Below are positions 61,629 through 64,000 of a DNA stretch of 64,000 nucleotides, piece by piece. Position numbers and translations under genes: made by a program. Each line of letters starts with the position of its first letter. Position 1 is the stretch's first letter. Location of the stretch: assembly GCF_021728415.1 (NCBI RefSeq), contig NZ_JAKKDV010000003.1:276878-340877 (forward strand), in the 5' to 3' direction. The stretch comes from Flaviramulus multivorans (lineage in GTDB: Bacteria > Bacteroidota > Bacteroidia > Flavobacteriales > Flavobacteriaceae). The notes under the pieces were generated by a model, which saw only the letters and a program-made list of their open reading frames with translations, was not told the origin of the DNA and ran no database searches.

Positions 61629-62717
61629 TTGCAACCTAATCGTTTATATTTTATCGACGCCGTTAGAGCATTTGCTATTTTAATGATGCTACAAGGGCAT
61701 TTTATTGACACCCTAATAAACCCCATTTACAGAGATGAAACTAACACCGTTTATAATATTTGGACGTACTTTAGAGGCATAACCGCTCCTGTGTTTTTTA
61801 CCATTTCAGGGTTGGTATTTGCTTACTTACTATTACGTGCTTATGCCAAAGGCGATGACAAAGCCAGAATTAAAAAAGGTGTTTTTAGAGGCTTATTACT
61901 CCTAGGCATTGGGTATAGCTTGCGCATCAATCTTAAAAGTTGGTTTGATGGCTATTTTAGCTCCTACATTTTTGTAGTTGATGTGTTACAATGCATTGGC
62001 TTGTCTTTAATATTGCTTGTTTTACTACATATGCTTTTTAAAAAACATAGTTATATATATTCTATTGTGCTATTTACCATTGGGTGTTTATGTTTTGTTA
62101 CCGAACCACTTTATAGAACCATAACTTTAGATAATGTTCCACAAATTATTGCTAATTATATGACCAAATCCAATGGGTCTGTTTTTACCATTTTACCATG
62201 GTTTGGGTATTCTGCTTTTGGAGCATTTTTATCTACAGTGTTTTTTAGACATGCACACAGAACCCGATTTAAAGTGTTTACCATTATTACATTTTTTATA
62301 GTAGGAATTTTGTTGATATACTCGTCATCGCCCTTTTTAATTAAGTTAAGTAACCTAACCAATATTGAGTTATTACATATGAGTGCTAACTATAATTACT
62401 TGTTTACAAGACTTGGTAACGTGCTTATTTTATTTGGTGTGTTTTATATGTTTGAACGGTTTTTAAAACAATCCATTGTAGCTAATATTGGTAAAAAAAC
62501 GCTTTCTATTTATGTGATTCATTTTATCATTCTTTACGGAAGTTTTACGGGTTATGGTCTTAAGCGTTATTTTAGTAAATCCTTAGAGCCTAGTGAAGCG
62601 CTTTGGGGTGTTGTGCTATTTATGATTGTTGTTTGCTTTTTATCGTTTCATTACGCCAAAACCAATCATATTGTGTATAGTATAGCACGAAAAATTATAG
62701 ATACTTTTAAAAGATAG
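61629..62717 (+). CDS. DUF1624 / heparan-N-acetyltransferase-like membrane protein
   Basis: 362 residues starting with TTG at 61629; a stop codon just upstream (61620) and the conserved sequence NRLYFIDAVRAFAILMMLQGH right at the start leave no better choice. About ten transmembrane segments follow. The pattern RLxxIDxxRAxAIxxMxxGH is that of DUF1624 and related acyltransferases resembling heparan-alpha-glucosaminide N-acetyltransferase. The catalytic His would be in LQGHF. It presumably transfers an acetyl group to an envelope sugar; the substrate is unknown. TfoX-like gene follows 3 bases later. Confidence 0.82.
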   Translation: MQPNRLYFIDAVRAFAILMMLQGHFIDTLINPIYRDETNTVYNIWTYFRGITAPVFFTISGLVFAYLLLRAYAKGDDKARIKKGVFRGLLLLGIGYSLRINLKSWFDGYFSSYIFVVDVLQCIGLSLILLVLLHMLFKKHSYIYSIVLFTIGCLCFVTEPLYRTITLDNVPQIIANYMTKSNGSVFTILPWFGYSAFGAFLSTVFFRHAHRTRFKVFTIITFFIVGILLIYSSSPFLIKLSNLTNIELLHMSANYNYLFTRLGNVLILFGVFYMFERFLKQSIVANIGKKTLSIYVIHFIILYGSFTGYGLKRYFSKSLEPSEALWGVVLFMIVVCFLSFHYAKTNHIVYSIARKIIDTFKR

Positions 62718-62720
62718 ACT

Positions 62721-63092
62721 ATGGCTTTTGATGAATTTTTGGCAGACCGCATTAAACAACAGTTAAAAGAAAAGCATACGCATTTTGAAACTTTGAACAT
62801 GATGGGTGGTTTATGCTTTAAAGTAGACAACAAAATGCTTTGTGGTATCCACATCGATAAAAAATATGGCGATAGTTTGTTAATGGCACGTATTGGTGAA
62901 GATGCTTATTTAAAAGCACTTGAAAAACCGGTGTGTTTGCCTATGGATTTTACAGGCAGACCCATGAAAGGCTATATTTTTGTAACCCCTGAAGGTTTTG
63001 ATACTGATGAAGATTTGGGGTATTGGATAGATTTATGTTTAGCTTTTAACCCGTTAGCTAAAGCGAGCAAACCTAAAAAGAGAAAAAAATAA
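62721..63092 (+). CDS. TfoX/Sxy N-terminal domain protein
   Basis: 123 residues. LADRIKQQLKEKHTHFETLNMMGGLCFKVDNKMLCGIHIDKKYGDSLLMARIG is typical of the TfoX N-terminal domain, a fold found in regulators of competence but also alone in many Bacteroidota, where it is unlikely to govern competence. The C-terminus is Lys-rich (SKPKKRKK). It follows the DUF1624 gene after 3 bases and is co-transcribed. Role unknown. Confidence 0.85.
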   Translation: MAFDEFLADRIKQQLKEKHTHFETLNMMGGLCFKVDNKMLCGIHIDKKYGDSLLMARIGEDAYLKALEKPVCLPMDFTGRPMKGYIFVTPEGFDTDEDLGYWIDLCLAFNPLAKASKPKKRKK

Positions 63093-63111
63093 CCCTTTTT
63101 CTTTATGACCG

Positions 63112-63168
63112 CATAAAATACTTAGCTCTACGTATTGCTTTTATTGTAAGAATATTTTTTACTTATAG
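63112..63168 (+). promoter_or_regulatory. Degraded copy of the shared operator/promoter element
   Basis: CATAAAATAC is followed by TACTTAG-CT-CTACGTA (63119-63134, an imperfect palindrome) and TTG at 63135-63137. The 31 bases from 63112 match 63781-63811 with only two mismatches. The downstream -7 part is not well kept (TACTTATAG, 63160-63168). It lies about 110 bases before the lipoprotein gene, which may instead use TATCTTTA at 63187-63194. Confidence 0.5.
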
Positions 63169-63275
63169 TGAATAAACAATAATTGTTATCTTTACAGCCT
63201 AGGAATTTTATCGACTTAATTGTTTTATATAAGAATAGATAACAAAAATTAATTATTAATTAAATATTAAATTTT

Positions 63276-63704
63276 ATGAAAACCCCAAATTTTAAACTAC
63301 TTACAATTTTAACCGCATTAACATTATTTATTGGGACATTTATGTCTTGTTCCGATGATGATGGTCCAACTGCAAATATCACTGTTAACGAAGGACCTTC
63401 TGGTGATATTGGTGGTGATTTTACTGGAAACGGGGGAAATACTTCTCGAATTATTAACTGGACAAATAACTTGGCAACGGCTGACTATAATGCTGATATC
63501 ACAGCGACAGCAAATGGAACTTTTAAAATGGTTGTCGCAGATGCAAATGGAACAGTTGTGCTTGATAGAACTTTGAACGGCGGAACTGAACCTGACACTA
63601 TTGATGGTGTTACAAGCTCTGGTGAACCTGGAAATTGGACTGTTACAATTACGCTTACATCATTTAATGGAGACGGAAGCTATTCGTTAAGTGCTGGAAA
63701 CTAA
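63276..63704 (+). CDS. Small Gly/Thr-rich lipoprotein
   Basis: 142 residues. The signal peptide ends in a lipobox with Cys at 25 (FMSCSDDDG), giving a lipoprotein with the Bacteroidota-style acidic start after Cys that favours outer-membrane surface export. The mature part is Gly/Thr/Asn-rich and beta-like (GTFKMVVADANGTVV), resembling a small immunoglobulin-like or adhesin-like domain. No function can be given. It has its own strong hairpin terminator and lies between two copies of the operator element. Confidence 0.75.
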   Translation: MKTPNFKLLTILTALTLFIGTFMSCSDDDGPTANITVNEGPSGDIGGDFTGNGGNTSRIINWTNNLATADYNADITATANGTFKMVVADANGTVVLDRTLNGGTEPDTIDGVTSSGEPGNWTVTITLTSFNGDGSYSLSAGN

Positions 63705-63725
63705 AAAATAATAACTAAATAAATT

Positions 63726-63763
63726 ATAGAAAAGGCTGTCAATTTTTAGACAGCCTTTTCTAT
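63726..63763 (+). terminator. Hairpin terminator after the lipoprotein gene
   Basis: ATAGAAAAGGCTGTC and GACAGCCTTTTCTAT form a perfect 15-base stem around an 8-base AATTTTTA loop. The A/T-rich outer stem gives the T-run needed for termination on either strand. Confidence 0.9.
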
Positions 63764-63780
63764 TTGGAATTAAAAAACCA

Positions 63781-63834
63781 CATAAAATACGTAGCACTAC
63801 GTATTGCTTTTTAGGTAAGGAAATTCTAACTTCG
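63781..63834 (+). promoter_or_regulatory. Palindromic operator with promoter, best copy
   Basis: TACGTAG-CA-CTACGTA (63788-63803) is a perfect 7+2+7 inverted repeat. TTG follows at 63804-63806, then 20 bases, then TAACTTCG (63827-63834), one mismatch from TAnnTTTG. This is the same order as at 12567-12613. A regulator bound to the palindrome would abut the -33 box, as expected of an activator. The gene at 63907 begins 72 bases later. Confidence 0.6.
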
Positions 63835-63906
63835 CTTATCAACTGATATAAATCATTAAAACGACTTCATATCATATCGTTGTAGCACATTTGAGAAACG
63901 AACTAG

Positions 63907-64000
63907 ATGATACAAGCAATACTTGAATTATTAGCATACTTTAAACTATTTCACGAAGATGATAAACATCAAAAACGAGTAACAAAGAAAGAACAAGAAG
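63907..64000 (+). CDS. Start of an unidentified gene, cut off by the window end
   Basis: An ATG at 63907 opens a frame that is still open at the window end: 31 codons, starting MIQAILELLAYFKLFHEDD, then a basic stretch (KHQKRVTKK). The beginning is helical and then highly charged. It has the strong palindromic promoter element upstream. The function cannot be inferred from this short piece. Confidence 0.5.
   Translation, partial: MIQAILELLAYFKLFHEDDKHQKRVTKKEQE

Noticed and set aside
1..64000. tRNA, rRNA or CRISPR arrays
   Set aside because: None was recognised; no clover-leaf-like gene or regularly spaced repeats were seen in any intergenic space.

Overview
The window looks like a chromosome segment of a marine-type member of the Flavobacteriaceae (phylum Bacteroidota). 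The DNA is AT-rich. Promoter -7 boxes fit the Bacteroidota pattern TAnnTTTG. Several secreted proteins end in type IX secretion (T9SS) sorting domains. Many genes belong to families typical of this group (DUF6090, DUF6452/DUF6048, DUF4294, DUF6768, CCC-motif proteins). No rRNA, tRNA, CRISPR array or transposase was recognised.

Layout. 1-4.4 kb: the end of an exported protein with Asp-rich calcium-type repeats, a Smr-domain protein, a T9SS-exported protein and a DUF2752/CCC/DUF5362 membrane trio. 4.9-7.7 kb: ornithine aminotransferase rocD and an ECF sigma factor operon. 7.8-12.5 kb: rlmD, two envelope proteins and the aguB-aguA pair for putrescine from agmatine. 12.5-16.7 kb: a strikingly AT-rich three-gene island (see below). 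16.8-20.6 kb: two methyltransferases, a ZIP transporter, DUF4268 and GNAT genes, with dispersed palindromic repeats between them. 20.8-24.8 kb: a DUF1800/DUF1501/T9SS operon. 24.8-28.6 kb: five tandem DUF6090 membrane paralogues. 28.8-36.5 kb: TrhA, DUF4294, an M42 peptidase, Nudix, PrsW and an acyl-CoA (probably propionyl-CoA) carboxylase operon. 36.6-46.8 kb: two beta-lactamase-fold serine hydrolases, a nucleotide-transporter-like/HEAT protein, TerC, an exported dikinase-like protein and an amidohydrolase. 47-53.5 kb: YceI, a Crp/Fnr regulator, an MFS exporter, an ABC exporter, an alcohol dehydrogenase and an FAH-family enzyme. 53.6-61.5 kb: an acetate module (DUF294/CBS protein, DnaQ-like exonuclease, acs, actP, DUF4212) and an amino-acid:cation symporter. 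61.6-64 kb: a DUF1624 membrane acyltransferase-like protein, a TfoX-like protein, a small lipoprotein and the start of one more gene.

The best candidate for an undescribed system is the operon at 12674-16732. Its three genes are tightly coupled (2-base gap, then 8-base overlap). They encode a GHKL-ATPase with an N-terminal STAS-like region, a STAS-like protein fused to a phosphoribosyltransferase-like (PRTase) domain, and a calcineurin-type phosphoesterase fused to a second PRTase domain. The combination looks like partner-switch signalling joined to nucleotide or ribose-phosphate chemistry. The operon sits between two convergent housekeeping genes and has much lower GC than its neighbours, as expected of an acquired accessory module; a defence or stress role is inference. 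Its promoter region carries an element, CTACSTATTG-N20-TAACTTMG, that recurs before the gene at 63907 and in degraded form before the lipoprotein at 63276, suggesting a shared regulator.

Functions were assigned by reading motifs by eye; no database search was possible. Coordinates of short sites were counted by hand.
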